Part shown: in pieces, positions 32,902-40,789 of the stretch
How the letters are laid out: every line of letters starts with the position of its first letter
Position numbering within the stretch: position 1 is the first letter of the stretch
NCBI RefSeq assembly: GCF_001439605.1
Contig: NZ_LMBX01000037.1
Coordinates: 1 to 40,868 of the forward strand
Length of the DNA: 40,868 nucleotides
From: Cytobacillus praedii
GTDB lineage: Bacteria; Bacillota; Bacilli; Bacillales; Cytobacillaceae
Reading direction: 5' to 3'
Program-made: the position numbers and the translations under genes
The notes under the pieces: model-generated
The model's database searches: none
Told to the model about the DNA's origin: nothing
Seen by the model: only the letters and a program-made list of their open reading frames with translations

Positions 32902-33324
32902 ATGCCAGATGAAAAAGACCATGAAGCAGGCTATAAAAAATTTCTTTCAAAAGCAAAACAATATGTAGATAATCCAGGAGAAACCAATCAATTGCTCAAA
33001 AAAACTGAAAAGAAAGCAAAAGCAAATAAAGCATCTTTTTCTGGAATATGGGAGAAATTTCAGCTCCTTATTCAACTTCTTAAGTCTTGGTCAAGCGGAG
33101 AATATCGAGCAATATCAAAAAAGTCTATCTTGTTCATTATTGCTTCTATCCTTTACTTTATCTCTCCGATTGATATTATACCGGATTTTTTGATTGGTCT
33201 AGGCATTGTTGACGATGCAGCGGTCATTGCCTTTGCTATCAAGCAACTTTCTGATGAATTAGAGAAATACAAGAGCTGGAAACGAAATCAGCCCCTTGAT
33301 GCAGAAGAAAACAAGCAAATGTGA
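32902..33324 (+). CDS. YkvA-like DUF1232 membrane protein
   Basis: The 140-residue protein has a hydrophilic N-terminal half (lysine-rich) and the DUF1232 core 'FIIASILYFISPIDIIPDFLIG' followed by 'GIVDDAAVIAFAIKQL' (about 75-115), one or two short helices. The 'YFxxPxDxIPDFxxGxGxxDD' signature is clear; the role is unknown. The open frame begins at TTG 32887, but GGAGG with 8 A leads to the ATG at 32902. It follows the DUF457 gene by 26 nt and may share its transcript. Confidence 0.85.
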   Translation: MPDEKDHEAGYKKFLSKAKQYVDNPGETNQLLKKTEKKAKANKASFSGIWEKFQLLIQLLKSWSSGEYRAISKKSILFIIASILYFISPIDIIPDFLIGLGIVDDAAVIAFAIKQLSDELEKYKSWKRNQPLDAEENKQM

Positions 33325-33414
33325 CAGAAATTTTGTTTTTTCAGTGTTGGTTACCGGATGGCTCATCTTGTGCCCTCGGTATCTAAGTCTTCATCCTATT
33401 AACTGATCCCTTTA

Positions 33415-33446
33415 CAAAAAAGAACATCTCTTGTAGAGATGTTCTT
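33415..33446 (-). terminator. Terminator of the LysM-SleB hydrolase gene
   Basis: AAGAACATCTC (33420-33430) / GAGATGTTCTT (33436-33446), loop about 5 nt. The 3' arm overlaps the stop codon. It may also end the convergent YkvA transcript. Confidence 0.8.
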
Positions 33447-34044
33447 ACTTAGCAAAGCGATGATTGCCAATTACTTCTGTCACTGTTTGTGCTCTTAGCC
33501 ATGTACTGCTTGTTTCGTCAGGATTGAAGAAATAGACAGAATCATTTCCTTTACCTTCAAGAGCAAGTGCCTCCATGACTGCCTTTTTGGAGCTTTTATC
33601 AGCAGGCTCATTAATAGCTCCGTTATCCACCGGTTGAAACTGTCTTTCTTCATAAATGACGTCTTTAATTTTATCAGGAAAACGATTATCTTCCACTCGG
33701 TTTAAAACGACTAGTGCAACAGCAACCTTCCCTGCATAAGGCTCCCCTTTTGCTTCTGCATGGACGAGTCTTGCTAGAAGTTCCTTTTCTTCTTTCGAGA
33801 CGGATTTTGGTAAAATTAGCTTTTCACCAGGATGAATTTTTTCTGATTCTTTGTGATTAATTTTCATTACATCTATCTCAGATACTCCATATTTCATTCC
33901 AATGTCAAAAAGTGAATCATCTTTTTGAACCGTATATATATCAACATGATCTAACGTTTCCGCGTATGCGTGATTTTTATCTGTTTGGACAAACTGGAAT
34001 GAGAGTATCATGAACCCTGCAAAAATCGCTGCAAGTATCTTCAT
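33445..34044 (-). CDS. Cell wall hydrolase: signal peptide, LysM, SleB/CwlJ domain (YkvT-like)
   Basis: The 199-residue secreted protein has a signal peptide (about 1-28), one LysM peptidoglycan-binding repeat ('YTVQKDDSLFDIGMKYGV...IHPGEKLILP', about 38-80) and a Hydrolase_2 (SleB/CwlJ) domain (about 86-199). The putative catalytic Glu lies in 'ELLARLVHAEAKGEPYAG'; 'QFQPVDNG' and the 'VYFFNP' motif are also present. Such enzymes are lytic transglycosylases or glucosaminidases of vegetative wall or spore cortex. Domain order matches B. subtilis YkvT. Monocistronic. Confidence 0.88.
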   Translation of the reverse strand: MKILAAIFAGFMILSFQFVQTDKNHAYAETLDHVDIYTVQKDDSLFDIGMKYGVSEIDVMKINHKESEKIHPGEKLILPKSVSKEEKELLARLVHAEAKGEPYAGKVAVALVVLNRVEDNRFPDKIKDVIYEERQFQPVDNGAINEPADKSSKKAVMEALALEGKGNDSVYFFNPDETSSTWLRAQTVTEVIGNHRFAK

Positions 34045-34208
34045 TCAATCTCCTCCTTTTTATCTTGCATGAACAACGTATATAACCGTAACATAGAAAA
34101 CTAAACATCTCCACACCTCAATTTCTTCCATAGAAATACAGTAAAATAGTGGAATTTCAAATCAAATTTATATAATTAGTCCTTTTTTCTAGTCAATTAG
34201 AACATATC

Positions 34209-34217
34209 TGTTATAAT
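34209..34217 (+). promoter_or_regulatory. Extended -10 promoter of the thiamine transport operon
   Basis: TG-T-TATAAT (34209-34217), about 45 nt before the TPP element. The -35 is weak (TAGTCA, 34190-34195). Confidence 0.6.
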
Positions 34218-34261
34218 AGGTTAGGAATAAAAATGCTTTTGACAAATTTAATAGGCAGAAT

Positions 34262-34350
34262 TGTAGGGGAACCGAGTAATCGGTTGAGATTTCATCAATA
34301 TGATGATAACCCTTTGAACCTGATCTGGTTGATACCAGCGGAGGGAACAT
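34262..34350 (+). promoter_or_regulatory. TPP riboswitch (THI element)
   Basis: The conserved parts are in order: TAGGGGAACC...GGTTGAGATT, then AACCCTTTGAACCTGATCTGG, then TTGATACCAGCGGAGGGAA. A terminator follows at 34383-34410. Binding of thiamine pyrophosphate should stop transcription into the transporter operon. Confidence 0.95.
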
Positions 34351-34382
34351 ATTCTAAAACAAATATGTGTTTAGTTTATATG

Positions 34383-34410
34383 CGCCCTGGTTCATGCCAA
34401 GGGCGTTTTT
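34383..34410 (+). terminator. Riboswitch-controlled terminator
   Basis: CGCCCTGG (34383-34390) pairs with CCAAGGGCG (34397-34405, one bulge), followed by five T. It is positioned between the TPP aptamer and thiY. Confidence 0.85.
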
Positions 34411-34472
34411 ATTTTGCAAAAAATCCATAGATTCTGGAGAGCATAAAGATAAATCACCTGGAGGTTAAAAGA

Positions 34473-35462
34473 ATGAAGAAATGGATCACACTTATTTGCA
34501 CTGCACTCTTGCTTGCTGGCTGCAGCAGCGGCAATGATCAAACAAAGGAAAAGGACAAAAAAGACCTAGAAAAGGTTACGGTTGTTCTTGATTGGACACC
34601 AAATACGAACCATACTGGTTTATATGTTGCAAAGGAAAAAGGCTACTTTGAAGAAGAAAGCCTTGATGTGGAAATCATTATGCCTGGAGAAGCTGGCGCT
34701 GATCAGCTAACTGCATCTGGAAAGGCTGATTTTGGAGTTAGTTATCAGGAAAGTATTACCCAAGCACGTGTACAAGGGGTTCCTCTTGTCTCCGTTGCAG
34801 CAGTGATTCAGCATAATACTTCTGGATTTGCTTCCCCTGCAGAAAAAAATATCAAATCACCGAAAGACTTTGCAGGAAAAACATATGGGGGATGGGGATC
34901 ACCTGTTGAAAAGTCCGTTCTTGATTCGTTAATGAAAATCGAAAAGGCAAATGTTGAAGATGTTTCGATCGTGAATATGGGAGATGCTGATTTCTTCACA
35001 GCTGTAAAACGCGATATTGATTTCGCTTGGATTTATTATGGCTGGACAGGCGTCGAGGCAGAGCTGCGCGGGGAAAAAATTAATATGGTTTATTTAACTG
35101 ATTATAGCGAAAAGCTTGATTATTATACTCCTGTACTTGCAACAAATGAAAAAATGATTGAAAGCAATCCTGAAACAGTAAAAGCATTTGTTAAAGCCGC
35201 GTCTAAAGGGTATAAGTATACCATCGAAAATCCTAAAGAAGCTGCTGACATTCTATTGAAAGCTGCCCCAGATCTAGATGCAGAGCTTGTGAAAAAAAGC
35301 CAGGAATGGTTAGCTCCCCATTACCAAGACGATGCCTCAAGATGGGGTGAGCAGAAGCTAAACGTATGGAAAAACTATGCAGATTGGATGTTTGAAAACG
35401 GTTTGCTTGATAAGAAATTAGAAGCAGAGAAAGCATTTACGAATGAATTTTTACCTGAATAA
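34473..35462 (+). CDS. thiY: ABC transporter substrate-binding lipoprotein for HMP/thiamine precursor (ThiY)
   Basis: The 329-residue lipoprotein has a type II signal peptide with lipobox LAGC and lipidated C17. The mature part is a ThiY/NMT1-type periplasmic-binding fold: 'VVLDWTPNTNHTGLYVAKEKG' motif (36-56), 'MPGEAGADQLTASGKADFGV' and 'FAWIYYGWTG'. ThiY proteins bind pyrimidine precursors of thiamine (formyl-aminopyrimidine or HMP). The TPP riboswitch directly upstream supports that ligand class; the exact ligand is inferred. GGAGG precedes the ATG. Confidence 0.92.
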   Translation: MKKWITLICTALLLAGCSSGNDQTKEKDKKDLEKVTVVLDWTPNTNHTGLYVAKEKGYFEEESLDVEIIMPGEAGADQLTASGKADFGVSYQESITQARVQGVPLVSVAAVIQHNTSGFASPAEKNIKSPKDFAGKTYGGWGSPVEKSVLDSLMKIEKANVEDVSIVNMGDADFFTAVKRDIDFAWIYYGWTGVEAELRGEKINMVYLTDYSEKLDYYTPVLATNEKMIESNPETVKAFVKAASKGYKYTIENPKEAADILLKAAPDLDAELVKKSQEWLAPHYQDDASRWGEQKLNVWKNYADWMFENGLLDKKLEAEKAFTNEFLPE

Positions 35463-35475
35463 GGAGTGTTAAAGT

Positions 35476-35769
35476 ATGGCAAATGCATTAGTAAGTATTC
35501 AAATCATACCAAAAACAAAAAACGGGGAAGACGTCATTCCCTACGTTGATGAAGCAATTCGTGTAATTGATGAGTCAGGAGTTAAGTATGAGGTTCACCC
35601 GCTGGAAACAACTATGGAAGGTGAATTGGAACATTTATTAAGAATCATAGCTGATATGAACGAAAAAATGATCGAAAAAGGGAGCAGAAATGTCATTTCT
35701 CAAGTAAAAATTTTATATCAGCCTTCAGGAATTGAAATGAATGATTTAACGGAGAAATATCGTTCATGA
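35476..35769 (+). CDS. Thiamine-binding protein (MTH1187/YkoF-like, DUF77)
   Basis: The 97-residue ferredoxin-like protein has the DUF77 pattern 'ALVSIQIIPKTKNGEDVIPYVDEAI', 'GVKYEVHPLETTMEGE' and 'RVISQVKILY'-type closing. Relatives bind thiamine or its pyrimidine moiety in the cytosol. It sits between the binding protein and permease genes and overlaps the permease start by 4 nt. It probably senses or buffers the imported compound. Confidence 0.88.
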   Translation: MANALVSIQIIPKTKNGEDVIPYVDEAIRVIDESGVKYEVHPLETTMEGELEHLLRIIADMNEKMIEKGSRNVISQVKILYQPSGIEMNDLTEKYRS

Positions 35770-36533
35770 TGAACAATCTATTAAAAGGATGGAGACCGGC
35801 TCTTGTTCTCCTCCTTTTATTCATTATTTGGGAAGTGGCAGTTAAACTTGCTGATATTCCTGCGTGGCTTCTCCCACCACCAACAGATATTCTTAAAGAA
35901 GCAATAGATGGCTGGGGAAATTTTCATGAGCATCTGCAATCAACTATTAAACTTTCGTTGCTCGGATTTGTTATCGGTTCAAGTGTTGGACTGCTGACAG
36001 CTATTATCCTTCATCTTATTCCAATGGTTAGAGAATCAATCTACCCTTTGCTGATTTTATCACAGAATGTACCAATCATCGTTCTTGCTCCCTTATTGGT
36101 TATTTGGTTTGGCTTTGGGTTAATGCCAAAGATTATAGTCATCACACTTGTCTGTTTCTTCCCCATCACTGTTGCTGCTTTAGATGGGTTTAGACAAACA
36201 CCAAATGAACTGAAGCATTATATGATGATGGCTGGAGCTAATCGAAGGCAGCTTTTCTGGAAGCTTGAGCTTCCGTTTTCCTTGCCAGCTATATTCTCTG
36301 GCTTAAAGATTTCAGCTACATATAGTGTGATGGGAGCCGTCATCTCAGAGTGGCTCGGTGCCAAATCAGGAATTGGTGTATATATGACCCTAGCATCCTC
36401 TTCCTTTCGAACAGATCGAGTATTCGTAGCGATATTATTTATTATGATATTAAGTCTTTTATTATTTATGCTCATTCTTTTGGCAGAACGTTTTCTAATC
36501 CGCTGGAAAAGAATGGAGGATGATAAACAATGA
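35766..36533 (+). CDS. thiX: ABC transporter permease of the HMP/thiamine-precursor importer (ThiX)
   Basis: The 255-residue permease has six helices and belongs to the SsuC/TauC-type BPD family. The cytoplasmic coupling loop is visible as 'YMMMAGANRRQLFWKLELPF' (EAA-like, with the conserved G-A and P). It pairs with the ATPase gene, overlapping it by 4 nt (ATGA), and overlaps the thiamine-binding protein gene at its start. Confidence 0.9.
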   Translation: MMNNLLKGWRPALVLLLLFIIWEVAVKLADIPAWLLPPPTDILKEAIDGWGNFHEHLQSTIKLSLLGFVIGSSVGLLTAIILHLIPMVRESIYPLLILSQNVPIIVLAPLLVIWFGFGLMPKIIVITLVCFFPITVAALDGFRQTPNELKHYMMMAGANRRQLFWKLELPFSLPAIFSGLKISATYSVMGAVISEWLGAKSGIGVYMTLASSSFRTDRVFVAILFIMILSLLLFMLILLAERFLIRWKRMEDDKQ

Positions 36534-37273
36534 GTATACTTACAATTGAAAATGTCTCGAAAAGATTTGGAGATAATGAGGTTATTCAGGGACTATGCTT
36601 GGATGTAAAGGCAGGAGAATTCGTCTCTATCCTTGGACCTTCAGGCAGCGGAAAAAGTACGATTTTTAACTTAGTCGGTGGGCTCCTAACTCCTGATGAA
36701 GGAAAGATTCAGTTACAAAATAAAAGCATAATTGGAAAGAACGGCTCCATAAGCTACATGCCGCAAACTCCTTCATTGCTCCCATGGAGAACGATTCTGC
36801 AAAATGTGTTATTAGGCCAGGAGCTTCAAGGAGAAATAAATCGAGAGAAAGCGATTGAGATGATTGAAAAGGCAGGACTCAATGAATTTATGCATTCCTA
36901 CCCACATGAGTTATCAGGTGGAATGAAGCAGCGAGTTGCATTTATTCGTGCGCTCTTAAGTCCGCAGCCAATCATTCTTCTAGATGAACCCTTTTCCGCA
37001 CTCGATGAATTAACCAGGATTGATATGCAAAAATGGCTTCTCGATATATGGGATTCTCATAAACCAACCATTCTTTTTGTTACCCATAATATTGAAGAAG
37101 CACTGTTCCTTTCTGATCGAATTTTTGTTCTTTCTCACCGGCCGTCACATGTTATTTCTGAGCTGAAGGTTCCTTTTAGCCGACCGAGAAAGGAAGAGCT
37201 TTTACTTAAGGATCAATTTTTGGAAAGCAAGAGAACGATTCACTTTGCATTAAAAGGGAGGGACAGCGTATGA
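36530..37273 (+). CDS. thiZ: ABC transporter ATP-binding protein (ThiZ)
   Basis: The 247-residue ATPase is of the SsuB/TauB type. It has Walker A 'GPSGSGKST' (37-45), the Q-loop region 'MPQTPSLLPW', the signature 'LSGGMKQR', Walker B 'IILLDEPFSALDE' and the switch 'THN'. It energises the ThiX permease. The stop overlaps the TatD-family start by 4 nt, showing strict operon organisation. Confidence 0.92.
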   Translation: MSILTIENVSKRFGDNEVIQGLCLDVKAGEFVSILGPSGSGKSTIFNLVGGLLTPDEGKIQLQNKSIIGKNGSISYMPQTPSLLPWRTILQNVLLGQELQGEINREKAIEMIEKAGLNEFMHSYPHELSGGMKQRVAFIRALLSPQPIILLDEPFSALDELTRIDMQKWLLDIWDSHKPTILFVTHNIEEALFLSDRIFVLSHRPSHVISELKVPFSRPRKEELLLKDQFLESKRTIHFALKGRDSV

Positions 37274-38043
37274 AATCGATGATCGATTCCCATATTCATC
37301 TTGATCATTATAAAGATGAGGAAATTGAAGCGATTATTTCAAGTTCCCCATCTATTCAATCCGTTATTTCTGTTTCATATGACTTAGAATCTGCAAAGAG
37401 AAATCTATTATTGTCTGAAAAGTATTCAAAAGTGAAGCCAGCTTTCGGGTATCATCCTGAACAGTCTTTACCGAATTCAGAAGATCTCGCAAATTTAATG
37501 ACATGGATAGAATCACACAAAGAAAAAATGATTGCCATTGGTGAGGTAGGACTTCCCTATTACTTACGAATGGAGAAAGCCGATCCATCTTTTCCACTAC
37601 AAGGCTATATCGAACTATTAGAGGCATTTATGGTCCTTGCAAAAAAGTGGGAGAAGCCAATTGTTCTTCATGCCGTTTATGATGATGCCCCTGCCGTATG
37701 TGACCTTTTAGAAAAACACTCCATTGCAAAGGCTCATTTTCATTGGTTTAAAGGGGATAGCAAAACCATACAGCGTCTCATAAAAAATGGCTACTTTATT
37801 TCTTTCACACCCGATATTGTCTATGAAGAAGAAATTCGGGAGATTGCAAAAGTGTTTCCAATTGATCAAGTCATGGTTGAAACGGATGGACCTTGGCCAT
37901 TTGAAGGGCCATTTCAGGGTTTAGCTACCCATCCAAAAATGATGAATGAGTCAGTTTCCTCCCTATCCAAGCTAAAAGGAATGTCAGTACAGGAGGTCTA
38001 CTGTCAACTGCTTAAAAATACCAAAAGCTTCTACACTATATAA
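37270..38043 (+). CDS. TatD-family metal-dependent hydrolase in the thiamine operon
   Basis: The 257-residue TIM-barrel amidohydrolase keeps the two-metal site: 'DSHIHLD' (His pair), E in 'AIGEVGLPYY', 'IVLHAVYDD', 'HFHWFKG' and D in 'VETDGPWPF'. TatD relatives are nucleases or phosphodiesterases, but this member is last in a TPP-controlled transporter operon with 4-nt overlap. I infer action on an imported thiamine degradation product or precursor, by analogy with amidohydrolases such as YlmB; this is unproven. It differs from housekeeping TatD in 'GLPYYLR' (usually GLDYY). Confidence 0.85.
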   Translation: MKSMIDSHIHLDHYKDEEIEAIISSSPSIQSVISVSYDLESAKRNLLLSEKYSKVKPAFGYHPEQSLPNSEDLANLMTWIESHKEKMIAIGEVGLPYYLRMEKADPSFPLQGYIELLEAFMVLAKKWEKPIVLHAVYDDAPAVCDLLEKHSIAKAHFHWFKGDSKTIQRLIKNGYFISFTPDIVYEEEIREIAKVFPIDQVMVETDGPWPFEGPFQGLATHPKMMNESVSSLSKLKGMSVQEVYCQLLKNTKSFYTI

Positions 38044-38062
38044 AAAAGCAATCAAACAACAA

Positions 38063-38088
38063 AAAAAGCAGGAGAATTCCTGCTTTTT
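38063..38088. terminator. Bidirectional terminator after the thiamine operon
   Basis: AAAAAGCAGGA (38063-38073), loop GAAT, TCCTGCTTTTT (38078-38088). Shared with the convergent YjcZ gene. Confidence 0.88.
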
Positions 38089-38098
38089 CTAAACCCAA

Positions 38099-38230
38099 TT
38101 ATCTAAAACAAGCTGCGCCTACAATGATTAGAAGGATGAAAAGAACAACGATTAAGGCAAAACCGCCGCCATATCCAGCTCCTCCCCCATATCCACAGCA
38201 ACCATAGCCATAGCCGCCGTATCCATACAT
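38099..38230 (-). CDS. YjcZ family sporulation peptide, 43 aa
   Basis: The 43-residue peptide has a Gly/Tyr/Cys-rich head ([20 protein letters not shown]) followed by one hydrophobic helix '[19 protein letters not shown]'. This is the YjcZ (tiny-TM sporulation peptide) layout. AAGGAGG precedes the ATG. Family members are made in late sporulation and their role is unknown. A second YjcZ gene lies just upstream. Confidence 0.88.
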   Translation of the reverse strand: MYGYGGYGYGCCGYGGGAGYGGGFALIVVLFILLIIVGAACFR

Positions 38231-38274
38231 ACACGATCTCCTCCTTGCTGTCTAAAATTCATATTTTCCTATTA

Positions 38275-38391
38275 TTAATATCCGTAACCACCGCAACCCC
38301 ATGAAGCTCCAATAATAATCAATAGGATAAACAATACGACAAGTAGAGCGAAGCCTCCACCGCAACCAACGCCTCCACATTCATTTCCCAT
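38275..38391 (-). CDS. YjcZ family sporulation peptide, 38 aa
   Basis: The 38-residue peptide has the short head 'GNECGGVGCGGG', the helix '[18 protein letters not shown]' and the tail 'GCGGYGY'. The core is nearly identical to the neighbour at 38099-38230, so the two arose by duplication. The ATG at 38391 is preferred over one 6 nt upstream because AGGAGG is then at normal distance. Confidence 0.88.
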   Translation of the reverse strand: MGNECGGVGCGGGFALLVVLFILLIIIGASWGCGGYGY

Positions 38392-38621
38392 GTTCATATA
38401 CCTCCTTTGTTTGTTTCCATATATCCTATTCATTTACCCTATATTGTGCGATAGACGAATGCACAATTTTAGGTATAATCCCCATAAATAAAGAGAGGCC
38501 CATATGAAAAGGACCCCTCTAAATGGATGTTTTTATTCGATTTCAGTACTTTTTTTATCATTAAAAAATGGGCTATTTATACCTCTTTGAAGAGAGATAG
38601 GTCTACACTTTTTTCCCTCTC

Positions 38622-40154
38622 TTACAATTCACTTTTATCTTCTTTTGGTTTATTATCCTTCAATTCCAGCGTTAAATGATCGATGCTATCACGTATATTC
38701 GATTTTCCTGAGAAATTTTCCAATAACTCTTTTACATCAATACCCGAAGAAGCTTTCAAGCTTTCCTGCATTGTAGACATAAGGTTCGTTGCATAGCCGG
38801 TGACTTTATTCGCACCGCCATTTTTCCCATCACTGCCTGTATCAACCACCGTAATTTTATCAATATTTGACAGCGGGCTTGCCACTTGCTTTGCATATTC
38901 CGGAAGCATTTTTAAGACCATATCCATGATTGCAGCTTGACCATATTGCTCAAATGCCTCAGCAATTTTGCGCTTCGCTTCAGCTTCGGCAAGACCTTTC
39001 AGACGGATGATTTCAGCTTCCGTTTCACCTTGTGCACGCTGTGAATCTGCTTTTGCTAATCCATCCGCTCTCACTCGCTCAGCCTCAGCCTTTGCTTGTG
39101 CTTCAATTCGGTACTTATTGGCATCTGCTTCAGCAAATTGTTTCTTCTTCTCTGCTTCAGCAGCTTGCTCTACTGCATAACGATCCGCATCTGCTTTTTT
39201 CTTTACTTCTGAATCGTATTGTCGTTCCCTTCTTAAAATTTCTTTTTCCTCTAATTCAATTTGCTTTTGACGCTCGATAATCTTAATTTGCATTTCTTGT
39301 TCTGTTACTTCCTGCTTGGCACGGGCAGTCTCAAGATCATACGCTTGGTCTGCACGCGCTTTAGCAATATCCTGATCCCTGCGGTAATCTGCCATTTTCA
39401 TTTGGTTTTCTTTTTCTGCTTCAGCAATTTCGGTCGCTCTTTCAAGCTCAGCCTTTTGTGCATCCTTATCGGCTTCAGCACGTTTAATTCGCGTTTCTTT
39501 TTCTGCTTCAGCTGTCGCAATATCAGCATCCCGTTTTACTTGTGCAATTCTTGGCTTCCCTAATGAATCAAGATAGCCATTCTTATCACGGACATCTTTA
39601 ATTGTGAAGGAAACGATGATCAGACCCATTTTAGCAAGATCCTGTGAGGCAACCCTTTGAACTTCTTGAGAAAATTTATCACGGTTTTTGTAGATTTCTT
39701 CAACAGTCATCGAACCAAGTATGGAGCGTAAATGACCTTCTAGTACTTCCTTTGCTTCATTTTCCCTATCTTCTTTCTTTTTTCCTAGGAATTGTTCTGC
39801 TGCGGTGGCAATTTCACCAATTGATCCCCCAATCTTAATAATTGCTGTTCCATCTGCCATGACAGGTACTCCCTGCTCTGTATAAACCTCAGGAGTGGAG
39901 ACTTCTAGTTTGCTAGAAAGCAAACTTAACGGTTCTGCTTGCTGAAATACAGGCAGTACGAATGTCCCTCCACCTCTAATAATCTTAATTTTGTTACCGG
40001 ATTCATCTACATGAACATTTCTGCTGCCTAAATAGCTTCCTGTCACAATTAAAGCTTCATCAGGTCCAGCCGTGCGATATTTCGAAATAAATACACCCAA
40101 TAAGGCAATTAATAAGAATGCAACAATCCCTACAATAATCCAAATTTGAAGCAT
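38622..40154 (-). CDS. floT: Flotillin-like protein FloT (YuaG)
   Basis: The 510-residue membrane-microdomain scaffold has an N-terminal hydrophobic segment (about 4-25), an SPFH/PHB domain (about 28-225) and a long coiled coil with many EA/KA repeats (about 230-400). A C-terminal flotillin oligomerisation region contains 'YAKQVASPLSNIDKITVVDTG'. It organises functional membrane microdomains with the NfeD partner encoded upstream. Length and layout match B. subtilis YuaG. The spacing of 15 nt to the nfeD gene indicates an operon. Confidence 0.95.
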   Translation of the reverse strand: MLQIWIIVGIVAFLLIALLGVFISKYRTAGPDEALIVTGSYLGSRNVHVDESGNKIKIIRGGGTFVLPVFQQAEPLSLLSSKLEVSTPEVYTEQGVPVMADGTAIIKIGGSIGEIATAAEQFLGKKKEDRENEAKEVLEGHLRSILGSMTVEEIYKNRDKFSQEVQRVASQDLAKMGLIIVSFTIKDVRDKNGYLDSLGKPRIAQVKRDADIATAEAEKETRIKRAEADKDAQKAELERATEIAEAEKENQMKMADYRRDQDIAKARADQAYDLETARAKQEVTEQEMQIKIIERQKQIELEEKEILRRERQYDSEVKKKADADRYAVEQAAEAEKKKQFAEADANKYRIEAQAKAEAERVRADGLAKADSQRAQGETEAEIIRLKGLAEAEAKRKIAEAFEQYGQAAIMDMVLKMLPEYAKQVASPLSNIDKITVVDTGSDGKNGGANKVTGYATNLMSTMQESLKASSGIDVKELLENFSGKSNIRDSIDHLTLELKDNKPKEDKSEL

Positions 40155-40169
40155 TTTCTCTCCCCCTAT

Positions 40170-40703
40170 CTAATATTCATTTTGAGGAACTACATAAAGT
40201 ACCCCATCTTTCACATCGATAACAAGAACTTTTTGTCCTTCACCAATGTCTTTATTATCTAAGCTAGCAGCAGGCTTTGATATTCTGCCGCTATAGCTTT
40301 CGATCAAAACTTCTCCAAAGCCATCTTCTGGAATCGGGATAATTACCGCAGCAATTCTCCCTTTTAAAGAATCTTCCGTATAAACAAGAGATTCTTCAGT
40401 ATTTGCTAATGGAATAAGAACAAAAACATTTAATAATGTATCTAAAATTACAGAAGTGATTGCGGCGATGATAAGTATGAGTACACTATTCATCCCCGTA
40501 AGGATCTCCAATAAATAGCCAATTGCTGATAAAAAGGTTAAGAAAGCTAATACTAGAACTGGATTGAGAAACCCCGCTGCCTCAGACAAGCCTTCGACCA
40601 TATCACCAAAAAACAAGTATAAGATGATTAAACTACCAGAAATGACAAGTACATAAAGGTATAGTGTTTGAATAGGCACGCCAAAAAGTTCCATTTTTTT
40701 CAC
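40170..40703 (-). CDS. yuaF: NfeD-like protein (YuaF)
   Basis: The 177-residue membrane protein has three to four helices (about 10-100) and a C-terminal OB-fold NfeD domain ('LKGRIAAVIIPIPEDGFGEV...', about 108-177) ending 'VLYVVPQNEY'. It partners with flotillin FloT. The operon is headed by an exact sigma-W promoter, as in B. subtilis yuaFG, so both should respond to membrane-active antibiotics and alkaline stress. Confidence 0.93.
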   Translation of the reverse strand: MKKMELFGVPIQTLYLYVLVISGSLIILYLFFGDMVEGLSEAAGFLNPVLVLAFLTFLSAIGYLLEILTGMNSVLILIIAAITSVILDTLLNVFVLIPLANTEESLVYTEDSLKGRIAAVIIPIPEDGFGEVLIESYSGRISKPAASLDNKDIGEGQKVLVIDVKDGVLYVVPQNEY

Positions 40704-40747
40704 ATCCCTTCATTATCTATTATCAGATATATTCGATTTAATTTATA

Positions 40748-40773
40748 TACGTATAAGCAGGACAAAAGTTTCA
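40748..40773 (-). promoter_or_regulatory. Sigma-W promoter of yuaF-floT
   Basis: On the minus strand TGAAAC (40773-40768), exactly 16 nt, then CGTA (40751-40748). This is the sigma-W (ECF) consensus with the preferred spacer, about 45 nt upstream of the yuaF start. Confidence 0.9.
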
Positions 40774-40789
40774 AAATTCTTACAAAACA

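Noticed and set aside
34233..34430. 65-codon frame across the TPP riboswitch
   Set aside because: It reads through the aptamer and terminator, which explain the sequence fully.
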